Assembly: GCF_964355755.1 (NCBI RefSeq)
Contig: NC_092675.1
Coordinates: forward strand, 875,001-939,000
Direction: 5' to 3'
Length of the DNA: 64,000 bases
DNA from: Antedon mediterranea
Lineage: Eukaryota; Echinodermata; Crinoidea; Comatulida; Antedonidae
The notes under the pieces were generated by a model. The model did no database searches and was not told the DNA's origin. It was given only the letters and a program-made list of their open reading frames with translations. Both the position numbers and the translations under genes were made by a program. Shown in pieces: positions 25,595 to 39,161 of the stretch (its first letter is position 1; every line of letters starts with the position of its first letter).

Positions 25595-25914
25595 GTATGT
25601 ATATTTCTATTGATGTATTATCCATTTCTCCCTTCCCCCTCAAATACTGTACACAAATTAACATTTATATTAACTCGCTGATGATATTAAGAACCATAAT
25701 AAATGTTACATAAAAAAATTGTTTATTCAATTCTTCTTCAAATAATATCCATTGACTGCCAGTATTGAGTTTTTGAGGTAATTATTATAAATAAATTGTC
25801 CTCACAATGCAGTACAGTATAATGTTCAGGCATTTTTTAAACTCTAACTAATAAATTTATCTTATCTTTTGAATTTAACTTAATAAGTTTTGCTTTTTCC
25901 CCTCCTGATTTTAG

Positions 25915-26020
25915 GTTGTAAGTCAAGTCTCTGCAAAAAATGGTTACGATTTAGATATTGGGTATCGACTCCTTGCTGTGTGCGCATCACACAGAGAAAA
26001 ATTTTCACCAAAGTCGGCTG
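25915..26020 (+). CDS. ZMIZ1: ZMIZ1/2 orthologue, coding exon 3
   Basis: The exon runs 106 nt from CCTGATTTTAG| to GGCTG|GTAAGT: 35 codons plus one base (phase 1). It encodes [20 protein letters not shown] then [15 protein letters not shown]. The vertebrate counterpart, from memory, has [20 protein letters not shown] then AVCAANRDKFTPKSA. That is near-identity across [21 protein letters not shown]. The leftover G fits the first base of an Ala codon, the residue expected next (..KSA-A-LLSSWCEEL..). That next exon was sought downstream and not found, so the gene is cut by the window. The proline-rich, transactivation and SP-RING parts are outside. Intron 2 (25595-25914) is short and shows nothing else. 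Confidence 0.95.
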
Positions 26021-27485
26021 GTAAGTGAAACTTCTCTTTCTCAATTGTTAGACCAGTCACTGTTCTTATAAAAAATGGTTTCCTTCAATGTTCTACATCA
26101 ATCGGATGAGTTATAAAGTTGTTGTTTGGATTTGGCACATGTACATAAAAAAGAAGTTAGAAGATTTAAAAGAGTAAGTGATGATTTCTCATTTGTGTAG
26201 ATCTGGATCTTTTCTGTGCCTGCTATTATTCTGTGTCATGAATATCTTATTAATTCGTACTTTGGCATTATAAGTATTACAAATTATTAATATCAATTCA
26301 TTACTCTTATTCTCCTCCTCGTATGCATTCAAACCTGACCTGTAACATTAAAATTTTCATTTAAAACAAATATCTTGTGCATTGTACAGTAAATTAGAGA
26401 ACCATGCAGTAGAGGAAATGCCGCCCTCTATATGCTAGACATTTGACAACCTGCAATTTCAGAGTTTATCTTCGCTCAAGTAAGAATATGAGATGAAAAG
26501 TAGACTTAATTGACATGAACAAATCTATATTTCATGCACAGGACATCTTGATGATTCATATGTACAAATTGATGTATAAACTTACATGGGCTTTGTACTG
26601 TAGATAGTTTACTATTGCATGCAACGGATCATATTTCATGTTTTATTAGATAATTGTGAAATATTACAACTTTTAGAGAGGTAGTTGAAGTAGATGATGG
26701 GATTATGTTATACGATTATATGACAGGGTTGCATGATAGGTTATAAGGTGTTGATAATACTAGTTATCAGCTATTGTTTGTAATATTCATTTTCCTTGTG
26801 ATTTGCATACCAGATGAATCTTTTTATTGAGAAAAGCAACAATTAAATGTAAAAATATATTTACTACTGACATTTCAAGCTAGCGCTGAATAGTAAATGT
26901 TTGTTGATACATATGTTTGTGTAAATGTCACACACTATTTGTTGTAGCCAATTAATGTGTTGCCCAGGCTTGTTTTACTACGTGAACATATTTACCTAAC
27001 GAACCAACCTTTGTACTACCTTTGTAAAGATCAATACATACTTTTCAAAGAAATAATTTAGATTTACTTTTTCCAGTTGTTTTGGTTCATGCTAGCAATA
27101 TTGGCCAATCAATAGCGACTATGATCCGTCAGTTGTGATTGGTCAAATTACTTGTGGTGTGTATGCACATGTCTTATTTCCAAATGTGAACAAGACCTTT
27201 ATGTTTTATGTTGATGACGTGTTAGACGAAAACAATAATATTTTGTATGATTAATAAATAATTCTTGATTTTATCAGGTTCAAGTAGATTGTGTACCCAG
27301 ACTGTTACCTAGACTAAAGATTTAGATCTTAGAGCAATCTGTCAATACGATTCAGTCCTTTAAATCAAGGAAACCCTACATTTTTTAAGACCATGATTCA
27401 TTTTATGGCCTATCTACCATAGAACATATTCTTAAAGAAAGTTTTAATGTGGATAACCTTCCACAAAATAATGGCACTATACTTA

Positions 27486-27780
27486 GGGCCTGTTCAGAAC
27501 TACGGAGATATTTTTCCTACTACGCGGTGTACAACTCCATATCTGAACCAGGAAAAGATTGGTGGAAGCCACTTCTAACAGCAATGATATTTTGTTTGTT
27601 ATGGCGGGCAGCTCAGGGTACAAGATTAGTGAATGACGCTTACAATACGAAAGTCATGCATCCAAAATGTTAACTTCCAACCAATCAAATTTACTACCCC
27701 TGCATACCAGATGTTTGCCCAAATCGGTGACCCTTCAGTTCTAACGAAGGCGTTAGTTAAGCGAGTCTGAACACTTTTCT
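27486..27780. mobile_element. Candidate decayed DNA transposon (GGGCCTGTTCAGA end)
   Basis: TTA precedes GGGCCTGTTCAGAACT, whose first nine bases match the Harbinger-like ends in this window. About 295 bp on, the inverted right side reads GTGTTCAGACTCGC, sharing TGTTCAGA. The segment is richer in GC than its surroundings and contains CTAACG-AAGG-CGTTAG at 27741-27756. The outermost right bases and a target duplication are not preserved. A 74-codon frame over it shows no known domain. Confidence 0.35.
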
Positions 27781-27784
27781 GTTA

Positions 27785-30455
27785 TGATGCTAATTATAAT
27801 ATGACATGGATCTGAACATATCCTCTTAGCGCTTTCTTCTAATCATTTTAGATGCCAAAACTTTGCCGTTTGTAAACCTTACTTGTCAGCCAGCCTGACA
27901 TATCTAAAACTTGATTTTTTTAATTAAGAAACATACACCTATAAATGTACAAAATATTTTAAATTCACATCCTCTTTACAAAATGTCAACATTTGAATAT
28001 TGTTTATTATGGAAAGGTTTTAACTATTTTGATTGTTAGACACACACAACTAAATCAAATACACACCACATAATGAAGCAATTTGTTGCAACTCAATTTC
28101 TCTACCAATCTTGCATACCTGAAATTCTTAAGTATCAAAAATAGGTGAACTTTACCATCATGGTTCAAACTCATTATTATAAGCTCTATTTAGAATTCAG
28201 TATATGATATCTTTTCAAAACATATTAATGTATGAAATTTATAATCTTCCATCTTTTTTTTGGAACCAATCAATAAATCTCTTCATAGGTTAAAAAAAAA
28301 AATGAAACAATTGGTATTGTAGGTATCTATCATTCTTGGAAATCAAAAAAAAAAATGAAATAATAGTAAAGTTCAGCACTTATTTTTACCATTTTTACCC
28401 CCTCCCCCCCCCCATGCACTACAGGTATTTCTAATGATATTAATGTGTTTCAGAGGTTTTGTTTTCTTCGTTCTTATATTGATTTTTACTAATTCCATAA
28501 AATTGTGCTTACCTTTTAAGCATTCTTAAAATTACAGTATGTTTCTCATCTGTACAATGGTATCTGGATTACTTCTGGTTTGAACTCATTAAAGCATCAT
28601 TGGAGTATGACATTGACTTTTATGTCATTATGTTTTTATTCAGTTGTTCTTGGATTTATCTCAATTCAATGAATATATGATAATTTACAAGCAGGTTAAG
28701 GTTGTACACTGTTCATATCATGTCAAAGCCCTTTGTGTTATGAGCTGTACAGATTATAATAATAAATCTGTATATTTCATAATTTTGTACCATGACTTTA
28801 TTTTGAATATTGGATAAGAATTTGATTTTGTTCCAGGAAAAAAATAACCAATGAAATTGAAAAGAATAAACTAATTAAGTAAACAAATGTCATTGTTCTT
28901 GTATGAACCATTTGTTTCGGTGGTTGTACCAGGACGAAAATATATAAACTTATATTTCTTACTGAAGAAAGTATTTTACTCTCTCATGAGGAAGCATAAT
29001 GTGAGCGTTTTCACACAAAGTATAACTTTGTTTTGACAATAGGTAATAAAATGACATCCAGTCACATAGGTCCCCCATGCATTCAACTTCACCTTCTTAG
29101 GCTAAAGCCCTCAGTAGCTGCAAGGCCGAACGTAATGCAGGTCATGCTGCCTATTGGCTACTCCATAGTTGTAATAAGCTAAATGAGGGAATTCGGAAAT
29201 TTTAAACAGGTGTTTGCAGGATGACTGTTAAGACAGACTGTAATGTTATAACAATTTTTTTTTACTTACAAAAAACGCTGCTCGACATTTTAAAATTAAT
29301 CATTGTTCTTTCTTCAGATATCAGAATCCAAAATCGTTCAACCGTGAGCCCTCATAGACTCTCTTTTCCCAGATTTTTTTTTGGGTCCAGCAGCTCTGGG
29401 ATCTATTAATTATAGTCGAGTTTACAAAGTTGCAAAACTGTCAGCCTTAGATACTATAACTGCTGCTTGCTTCAGCTTATAAATTAGTAGTCCTCATGGG
29501 ACGTAGCGGGCTAGAGCAGCAGCGTTAAAATAAAGCCTTCCTTGTCCAAATTATATAGCTAAGATATTTAACAGCTATATCTTATTCATTTTATTGCGCA
29601 CTTGGCCCATTATTGTCTTTAAAGCACACAGACATCATCTCAAAGTAAACCATTTCAATTATCAGACATGGTCTATAAACTTTGTACAAACATCCGCCAC
29701 TTCTTGTCAAGTTGATATTTGTTGGCCTAGTTTCTTTGTATTTTTAGCTATACCAGTCTTTGGCTAAAACTGTTTATCCTGTTCTGTAAGTTAACCTGTA
29801 GGTAGCCAAAATGTATTGCAAGTTTTCATTACAAATATAGAGGGCAGTAGACTAATATCATTATAAAACAAACTAGATTAAACAGAATCTGACTTGGTTA
29901 TGTATGGCTGTTATATCAATTACCTTCCATCTTCACACTTAAATTTACCTGGAAAATCAATAATTTCGAGAGAGGTTAAACCATTGAGCATGATTATTTG
30001 ACATCAGTTGGAAATGCAGTATTAAAGGGGAGATGTTAGATGGTCAATCCATTGCTTTTATACAAGTGATTAATAGACAAACTGGCATCTTACAATTGTC
30101 CTAGTGTGTGACTCATGTGTTACATGATTTGTAAATACTATTCACAAAGTAGTATTACTAGTCTAGTGTTTTACAGTACATTATTTAAATGTTTTTGTTT
30201 TGCTTTTTTTTGTATTACATTGTAAAATTTGGATAATCTTTTTACTTTAGCTATAACAATTCAAATTGCTTGATAATTTCAATAGAAATGAAGTAATGTT
30301 TTTAATGAAATTAATTTTCTAAGCAAATTACTGTATAAATTGAAACGTTTTTTACCATATCATATCATTATTAATAGTTATTAATCATATCATTAACCAA
30401 CATGAACCAAACCTAAATCATAGGCAGATATTCGAAAAGGGTCATCTTCTAAATT
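27785..30455. other. AT-rich intronic stretch
   Basis: No exon was seen. It contains a mixed C-tract near 28398-28413, A-runs near 28290 and 28345, and a higher-GC patch at about 29090-29520 with no recognisable feature. Confidence 0.45.
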
Positions 30456-30460
30456 CCTCG

Positions 30461-30546
30461 TGTTCTGTCTACATTATCAAACTAGTGTGATGGGCACATC
30501 ACATTTTTTTGTCACAAAAAGTTTGATAGTGTAGACAGAGCTTTAA
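30461..30546. mobile_element. MITE, AGCTCTGTCTACAC family, copy 2 (internally deleted)
   Basis: Left TTCTGTCTACATTATCAAAC and right GTTTGATAGTGTAGACAGAG, then CTTTAA. At 86 bp it is the shortest of the three copies. It retains GTGATGGGCACATCACATTT between the ends and has a decayed left tip. Confidence 0.7.
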
Positions 30547-31080
30547 GAAATAGCCAAACTGACCACATGTTTAGTAATTCATAGCCATCTTTACACTTCA
30601 CACATTCATGTCACAGAGAAGGCAAAGATGAGGGATAGTTTAATTAAATATATTTTACACTATGAGAGAATATAAGGTAAGATAAGATAAATCTCTATTG
30701 TCATGAACACAACAAGGCAAACATGAAATTGGTTTTCCTTGATGCTTAAAAACACATACAATATATAAAACATTAAAAATATCAATAAAATACATTAAAA
30801 CTATATACATACAGTTGTAAACAAGTAAAACAAACTATCTTTGAAATGTTGAGTTGGAAACATGAATCACCCTCTCCACAATTAAATCATTCTCTGTCAA
30901 ATAAGTAGCATTTCCTTGGTAGAATACCTGAATAATAGTAGTTCGTATAACAGAACTTTAAATTCTGTGCAGATCAAAGTGATACATCTTCATCTCTGAA
31001 CGTTTTCAGAGTTTCACTCTAGTCTCACTTGAGGCTCAGAGAGTGTACTGTTGTAAAAACTGTTATAACCCTTTGATTAG

Positions 31081-31149
31081 GTCAAAATTGAACCATGGAC
31101 CTTGGGATTGGAAGGCAAGCATGTTTAACCACCAAGCTACAACTCCACT
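31081..31149 (-). repeat. tRNA-derived SINE head (Gly-like)
   Basis: On the minus strand: GAGTTGTAGCTTGGTGG (box A), GCTTGCCTTCCAATCCCAAG (anticodon region, Gly-UCC-like) and ATGGTTCAATTTT (box B). It is the closest match in the window to an intact tRNA-like head and belongs to the same family as 8085 and 9640. Confidence 0.65.
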
Positions 31150-31159
31150 ATTCATATAT

Positions 31160-33770
31160 ATTTGTAGAATTCTCTTTAATAACCCTTTAATAATCATTTT
31201 TGTCTTTTGTGATGCATTACATTATTCAATTTGTTTCAGAACATTATTTATCAGTGATAAAACATTTGTAATGTAAGGGACTTTTCTGTTTAATATCTAT
31301 ACATATACATTATCTATTAGTTATTAATATCTGATGTTACACAGTATGAATAATAAGTATACATTATCTATGATGTATCTTTAAGTTTTGAATGTTTTAT
31401 TGATACTAATGACACAGTCAAATGTTTTGCATTTACTCCGTAATCAATACAGTAGTTGAAATCAGTTCAGATTGTCATAAAAAATGTATTTTTCTATGTT
31501 GTTTGCAGAATCAATTTATAAAACAATATTTGAAAAGAAATTATACACAAAGAATTAATTGAAAAATGAAAAATATAAATAAATGAAATAAACACTTTTA
31601 CAGACCATTTTGTAGTTTTGAAAAAGTTTTAAAATTATGATTTTGCTTTTAAAAATAGCAAAATTTATGTTTTACTTTTTTTGGTTTTTGGATAAATATA
31701 TTTTTTCCCTATTCAATTTTTAGTCAATACTATATGATTTGACCTAATGGCCTATTCAACTAAACATTTTGTTTTTCAGGGAGATAATGACAACTACTGT
31801 ACATTGTTATCTTAAAAAGAGAAAATGCTTTTCATAGTATAATTTTAATTATTGTTTGTATTTTGTGTACTATTTATATAGGTATGATTAGGTATCATAT
31901 GAAAGTCAATAACTGCGATGCCAGTACATCTAAAAGACTTTAAAAGACTGTACTAAGTAAATTATAGATACCACATCTTATTGTTATTAGATATCTTTCT
32001 TTTCTTTGTTTGGATTAGACATTGGAATCAGGGATGAAATTATGCTGTTCATAACAAACAAATAATCCCACATATCAGCCATAATTCCTTTAAAAAAGAA
32101 CAGTCAGCCAAATGCTTTTATTTTTTGTAATTGTTTTTAAAAGCTGATTTTGTGTTAACATAAATGACAACAAATATATTGTTTGAAGGTTTGCATGGCG
32201 AAATTAAATGTACATGGTGGATCGCAAACTTTATATCAATAAATAACAATTCTCTTATGCATACAATTGTTATTACACATTTTATTGCTCAGTTTACAAA
32301 GTACCCAAAAAAAATAATCTCAATTTTTTGGTCAGTCAGGTTGGGTGCAACATATTTAGTTTTAAGTATATTTGCGAGAGAGTACTAAAATAAAAATGAA
32401 TCTCCTAGAATACACAAGCATTATTATATAATAGAAGATCATGATTTAAAATTGATTGAACTTAAAAATATACTTCTTCTTATATAGAAGAAAAGAAACT
32501 TGGTACTCACTGCTTCCCAGGGATTAGTAGGTACAATGTAACTTATTTGTCCATGAATGTACATTGAAATAATTAAACAATATTCACAATTCACAGCATA
32601 TTAAAATATATTTAGATGCATTTATACAAGAAAATTACTATAAAATATACACACAAAAAAAGGAATTCAAAAAATTTGTATTATATTGTAGTGTTTTGTA
32701 AGCAGATATAGTTATTAATATTTCCCTGACAAATTGTGCAAATTACTCTAAATTAAAATTAAAAAGAAACATTTTAACAAATACATTACAAAAATGTGTA
32801 TTATATTAGTAATTTAATAAGAGTATTTGTGTCTCATTTTTATGTTGTGTAAACTGATATAGTTATCAATTGTAGTCTATCAATTTTTACGTGAAAAAAT
32901 TGTTGAAATTCTGCATTAGTAATTGGATGTTTTCTTCTCATTTGCTTCGACAACCATGATGCACACGCATCATACGACTGTTTACATATTCATTGCAAGT
33001 GTCTTTTAAACAGCTTTGGTAGAGTCGGTTAATGGTTTAAAATCCTTTCTGAATCTTAATAGCAAATGCACTCAGGGTAATAAAATACAATCGTCCAACA
33101 ATCTACATTTTATGGTAGTTCCATTATTTCTGTTCATTTAGAATTACACACGAGGGCGTTTAGTATTCTTGTTAACAATAACACGATAACAAGTGTGTAT
33201 ATCAATTGAAAATATACTTCAATGATTATTACTTTGTTTTCTTTATTTATTTTCAAATAATTTACAATCATTGTATTGTTTTTTTCTGTTCTGTTTGTGG
33301 TGGCCTCTGCTTAAAGTCTATTTATTATTGTGACGTATTGTGACCGTCATCCATATTTATAAATAGTTAAAGATTTATGATTGAAGAAGATTATATGTAT
33401 TATTTGTGGAAACTAAGAAACAACACCAATGTTTATTGATAAAACTATTTTGCATCAAACAAAATAAAAAGTATATAAACAATAACAGATCGTTGTTAAT
33501 GTAAATTATTGTAAAATAAAAAATTGCAAGATTTAATATGTGAATAACATATGTATTATTTTCTTTATTGCTTATGTTCTTTCTTAACAGCTTGCTTTTG
33601 ATGTTTTTGCCACTAAAAATAGCTAGTTCCCTTATGCAATTCCCATCAAAAGGAAACTGGGAGTGCCCATGTATTTTCCTATTTTGTCCAGTCATGGTTA
33701 GTGACGGAAAGGGCACGGAATCAAGTTAACATACTGTTTGACTCAAATTATTTATAAACTAATTTCAATC
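31160..33770. other. AT-rich intronic stretch
   Basis: No exon or clear element was seen. Short frames (for example 32164-32388 and 33375-33716 on the minus strand) are of low complexity and have no recognised similarity. Confidence 0.45.
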
Positions 33771-33779
33771 CTTAGATTA

Positions 33780-34430
33780 AAAAGTTACAGGCACATCGGA
33801 AACCTCCAATTAAAGTCCAAGGAACAACCGTATTCAATTAAAAACCATCTACAATTGAAATGCACTATCTATATTAAGAACCACCTCCAATTCCACCTCA
33901 AATTAAACACCATTTTTAAAGACCACTTCAAATTATATACAGCGTCCAATTTAGGACCACCTTCAATTCCACCTCAAATTAAACACCATTTTTAAAGACC
34001 ACTTCAAATTATATACAGCGTCCAATTTAGGACCACCTTCAATTCCACCTCAAATTAAACACCATTTTTAAAGACCACTTCAAATTATATACAGCGTCCA
34101 ATTTAGGACCACCTTCAATTCCACCTCAAATTAAACACCATTTTTAAAGACCACTTCAAATTATATACAGCCTCAAATTTAGGACCACCTTCAATTCCAC
34201 CTCAAATTAAACACCATTTTAAAAGACCACTTCAAATTATATACAGCCTCCAATCAAGGACCACTTCTAATTAAATACTCTTCCAATTAAAGACCACCTG
34301 CAATACCACCTCCAATTAAATACCATCTCCGTTAAAGGCTACCTCCAGTTATGCACTACCTCTAATTAAAAGGCCACGTCCAAATAAAGGTAACCTCCAA
34401 ATAAACACTGTCCCTATTCTAAGACCACAA
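33780..34430 (+). repeat. Composite minisatellite: 76-bp x 5 core in CCACCTCCAATTAAA-type flanks
   Basis: The 76-bp units start at 33880, 33956, 34032, 34108 and 34184 with ACCACCTTCAATTCCACCTC (the first has CTCC). They continue with CACCATTTTTAAAGACCAC and ATATACAGCGTCCAATTTAG. Each unit is built of four or five diverged subunits of about 15-19 bp based on CCACCTCCAATTAAA. The flanks on both sides hold more diverged subunits. The 85-codon frame at 33738-33995 is a by-product of the repeat. Confidence 0.9.
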
Positions 34431-34545
34431 GAATTGCACCAACCCAAAATGGTTGGAAACATCAAATGTTATTTTTATCAAAATAATAATTTATATTTCA
34501 TAAGAATATTTATTATCATTTAAGAAGAGGTATTGAAAAAATATA

Positions 34546-34646
34546 TTAAATAAAAGGAGTAGATACAGATGATACAGGCAAGATTCTTATTATTAAATAA
34601 AAGGAGTAAATACAGATGATACAGGCAAGATTCTTATTATTAAATA
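34546..34646 (+). repeat. Tandem duplication, 47 bp x 2
   Basis: TTAAATAAAAGGAGT(A/T/G) followed by ACAGATGATACAGGCAAGAT and TCTTATTA occurs at 34546 and again at 34593, with about one mismatch. Confidence 0.9.
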
Positions 34647-35269
34647 GAAGAAAATATGTATTTTAAATGTTCATATAATAATTTATTTATATTGTCCATA
34701 CATTAGTTATCTAATAATTTCAGATTTTAAACCAGTTGTAAGATTAAGCTTTAAATTATATTAATAAAATTCAAAACATTAAAATGCCATACAAATTATT
34801 CTGATTTCATTGTATAATTTTTGTAGACTTATTCAAGCAGGCAATAGCATTGGTAATTATATATTGGACTCGATTACCTGAGCCGAAATGCCTCAGATCA
34901 TAATGAGTCCGTTACCATAGCAACTGTTGGCATATCGTCAACTTTGCTATAATAACATTTGTGCGTTGAAGGGGAATAGGTGTTGTTGATCACTCAGATG
35001 TAAACTATTTAACTGATGTTTAGAAAATGAAATTTTTTTTTTTAAAGAATCATAACTAAATGACGAGTTTATATGAAGCATGTTTCTCATCCAATTATGC
35101 ATTCCTTTGGCATTAAATGGATTTCAAAAGATGAAAAGTTTCTGATGAGTTGTGTTGTATTTAAGAAAGAATAGTAACATCTGTATAATTATATTGTATT
35201 TGATGTGTGCTGTTTGTCTGTGGTGAACTTTGAGTTTACTTTTGACTAAGAAAAGAAATACAAACAAAT

Positions 35270-35580
35270 AGATAAAATTGTGATATGGGTGATGAAGATG
35301 AGAAATATTGATATATAGGTGATATTGATTAAAACATGGTAATATTGGATAGAATAATGATAGAGATATTAAATCTTGATGACAATTAGTCATAAGTCAT
35401 TATTCCTTGTGATGATGTTGATGAGGATAGAGGTACCACAATGTTGATGGTAAGGTGATAAGCATGGAAAGGGGATAACAATAGTGATAATGATAATAGC
35501 TGATAATGATATTGGTAGCAACAGATACAGATAATGATATCAATAATGATAAGATTGGTGTTAATATGAATAAATAATTT
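35270..35580. repeat. Low-complexity GAT/ATG-rich tract
   Basis: Imperfect GATGAAGATGAG, GGTGATATTGAT and TAATGATAATGATA words run for about 300 bp. The tract is degenerate simple sequence rather than an ordered array. Confidence 0.5.
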
Positions 35581-35589
35581 TCTTTGACA

Positions 35590-38500
35590 TTTGTTTCTTT
35601 TTGCTAAGATAAGAAAAAGGAATCATCTCCAAATGTGTTCATAATAAATAATGATATTGGTGAAGAGCAACTTGCATTGTAATTTATTAATTTATATCAA
35701 TGGTAAATAAACAATACAAAAAAAAGACTAGTAATATATAATAGTTAAACAATACAACAATACCATTAATAGAGGATCACGCAAGATCCATAAACAACAA
35801 GAAAAAATGCATTTGTAAATAATTATATATATAAAAGAAAATAAGGTAAAACAGTTCTAGTTCAAATACAATGATAAAGGATTTTTAAATTTTTTACGAA
35901 AAGGTGAAAGAAAGGAAGAGTTAACAATACTGGTATAAAATATAAATAACACAAAACAAGTAATCACAATAATCTAATTTTAGGCCAATATTAATAAAAA
36001 AGCACTTTTTGTCAAACAATAATTGTTATGTCCAGGAGACTATCTTCAAAATCAAGTTGACATCAATAATTACATTCATATAAACCACTAAATTGTGCAT
36101 GCTTTTTACAGCAAGGTCAGCAAGGTCAGAATGCAAAAAGCTTTGATGGTTCTAGGATTTTTAAGTAGAAGAGCACCTAATTAATTGATTGTGAAGATCT
36201 TTGCATTCAAGTCTCCAAGGCGTTTTAAAATTTAGTAAAGGAAGTCTTGACATCCTCTGATTGGCTAAAATTATACTGGATAATAATGTTAATTTTACTT
36301 TATTGAAGGCTATAATTTACGTAATAACTGTTACATAACATAACATAGTAATTGTAGCAAATACTAAGCGATTATTTATTGATTGGTGTTATATTATTTT
36401 TATAATTTATTGAATGATGGTGAAATAATAAAAGAGAAAACAAGCAGAATACCAGTCAATATGGTAATTGACAATATGGAAATATTTATTATTAATATTA
36501 TTATTATTATTAATTGATATATTAAAGATGTATTCATTATTTTTAATGAAATGTCATCCATGTAAAATAAGTTTTTAAATAAATATATAAATAAATAAAT
36601 GTATTGTCACCCAAAAACATGAAAAAAAAAATGAAGATAACAAAATAAGAATTTTGTAGTTCACTTCTGTACAAAAAAAACCCAAAAATAATTCAAAAAA
36701 TAATGTTTTTATTTGTTAAAAAACAATTAAATTCAACTAAAATCCCCAAATTGAATAGTCATAACAGGCCTTAGTACTATATCATTTGATATTGATAAAG
36801 TTATTAGGTTTTTACAGGAAATACATACTTAAATCAAATTGAATTAAAACCTTGTTAAACGAATAAATAACATAAATATTTACTATCCAAACAATGAAAA
36901 TACCATAGGTGAATCTTCAATCGGCATGGCCATAGATTTGTACACAGCATCCTGGGAATATTAGGCAATGCACTTCATGGTCTAATTATGGTACAATTTA
37001 CTTAGTGTTATACTTAATAATAATATCATTCATCCCTAACGCACATTGTAAATTATGGCCCCTAGGCACTTTACATTAATACAAATATCAAGTGTGCCAA
37101 AGGATCACATCAGCTAGCTCAATAGGGAGTAATTCTACTATGTTGTAATAATAATTAGCCCATTGACATTCACGCCTCGAAGGTACATGCTAAATATTAT
37201 AGATACAATTTCTTACCTAAAGACACAAATTGCCATCTCATTTATTGACTACTTCAAAATCTGGCACCAATTAGAAATCAAATGTTATCATCAACTTTGT
37301 ATTTTTTTTTGTTCTAATAAAAAAAGGTGTTAAAATCAATTTAATTTATAATCTGTATAGTCAAATTAAGATACTACTAATAATACCCTTTAATTTTATG
37401 ATAGAAAAACGTCCAATTTAATGAAGGTAAAACAAACACCTTTTGTAGCAAAGACTGAATTTGAATTATTTATTAAACACTTTTATTCATTTTGATGGAA
37501 CTAAAAAATGTTTTAAAAACAAAAAAAGACATATATTGTATGAAATTTAAAAAAAAACAATAGACCGACCAAAATAAGATTTAAAAACATAATTTAGACC
37601 AGAATCTAGGGAAGAATTTAGCATTTAAATAGTTTTTAATATTAGAGAACATATTTTACTCTACTTAAAATGGTGTAATTATTTCAGTTTGAGTGATTTT
37701 TAGCAACATATTTGAAGTTATTAAATTTCAAGCATGTTGTAATTCTTATCATGTTCTTCATGAAGGAGAAATCAAATCATTTTGACCTTTAAAGAGTAGC
37801 AAAGCCAGAGGTCAAAGTAATTTAGTTATGGGTCAAGTTGCTAGTGTCACTTGGTTACCAAGGTGATAGCTATAACACCACTATTGCATGTAGGGAAGAT
37901 TTGAACATAGTCAAGGAGCTTGGTGTCACAAGTTTGAGATCGCTGACATTCTTTTAGGCTCTGCAGCTTTGTTGGAGGTCTGTGGTGTAGAAGTTAAGAT
38001 ATGCCTGGTGTTTCAAGGGGTAAAGGTTGCTTGTTCAATAATTGAATTTTGAAATATTATAACAATGACTTGGTACACATGCTGACTTTTTAGGCTACTA
38101 TACTTTGCATTGAATAAATCTTTTATAAAATCTTAAATATAATATAAAAAAAAATTAGTGATTTATCTGTCCAATGGATGGATGGCGGTCATCTCAAGAT
38201 GACCATTCTGGGACCCGATTATGAGTACAGAATCTGTCCAAGAATTATGAAATTGGCCGGCAAAAATAAATTAGTCCAAAAAGCGCAATGGCTAAATGGG
38301 ACTTAAAAGGTGCCGACGCTCGAACAACGTAAACATTATAGTTATTTAGAAAAGATAGAGAAACAAATTGTGGGTTACTGCTATTAATATAATAATGTAT
38401 ATGGAAAATAATTTACCAGAATTCAGTTGTATTTTTTTACAACCAACTTTAAAAAAGAAAAGAAAATATATGCTAATTTTTTATGTCTTTTTGAGTATTT

Positions 38501-39150
38501 CCTTCCAAGCTTGTAAATTCTTAATTTATGATGCAGTAAAAGTGTTTTCTGTTTTTAAAGTAATTTTGTTTATATCTTTTGTAAATGTTAATTAAGTTCG
38601 AACTAATCTGTTCTTTAATTATCGTCTAAGAAACGATTACTTTACAAAAATAAAATCATTTGTCATTTCTATATGAAATAAGATAATATAATTGTATGAT
38701 GTTCTTTTATTCAAAATGATAAATTCTGTTCCACCCACTAGAATCAATATTTAATCACATTCTCAGTGCCTTGGAGTTTATGACATTGACGTAGTAATAT
38801 GAATTATGAAAATAGGTTGAGATAATTGTGCGTGCATTTACTCTTTGTCTTGTGTGTTAAACGGCCAATCAGCATTTCTCATTTATTAGAACATGCACAA
38901 TAGTGTTTTAGATTACTCCATTATCGCTGTAGGGGACGGCACAATCAATTTTATACATATCTTTTATTGTTATATTGTAATCATAAAATGATGAAATATC
39001 GACAGGAGAATTCTTTGTTATGAATTCATTTTTTCTTTTACATTATGACTTTCAAATACAGATTATGTTATCTTGTAACATAATGAAACGCACAATATTC
39101 AATAATTACAGTGTTGGAGAACCCATCCATAATACTAAGGTATTAAACCA
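35590..39150. other. AT-rich intronic stretch
   Basis: No exon was recognised. It contains AAT/ATT microsatellite traces (36490-36600), a possible decayed LINE tail near 37015-37080 (AATAATAATATC followed by GGCCCCTAGGCACTTTACAT), a possible decayed tRNA-like piece near 37975-38035, and a small perfect palindrome GGTCATCT-CA-AGATGACC at 38187-38204. Confidence 0.4.
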
Positions 39151-39161
39151 CTATCTTGTAC

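Noticed and set aside
25595-25681. Extension of ZMIZ exon 2 past ACT to the stop at 25679-25681
   Set aside because: A GTATGT donor at 25595 and the perfect continuation of homology in exon 3 show this part is intron.
27449-27673. 74-codon frame rich in W, Y and R as the missing ZMIZ exon 4
   Set aside because: It shows no similarity to the expected LLSSWCEELGRLLLLRHQK region and lies over a candidate transposon.
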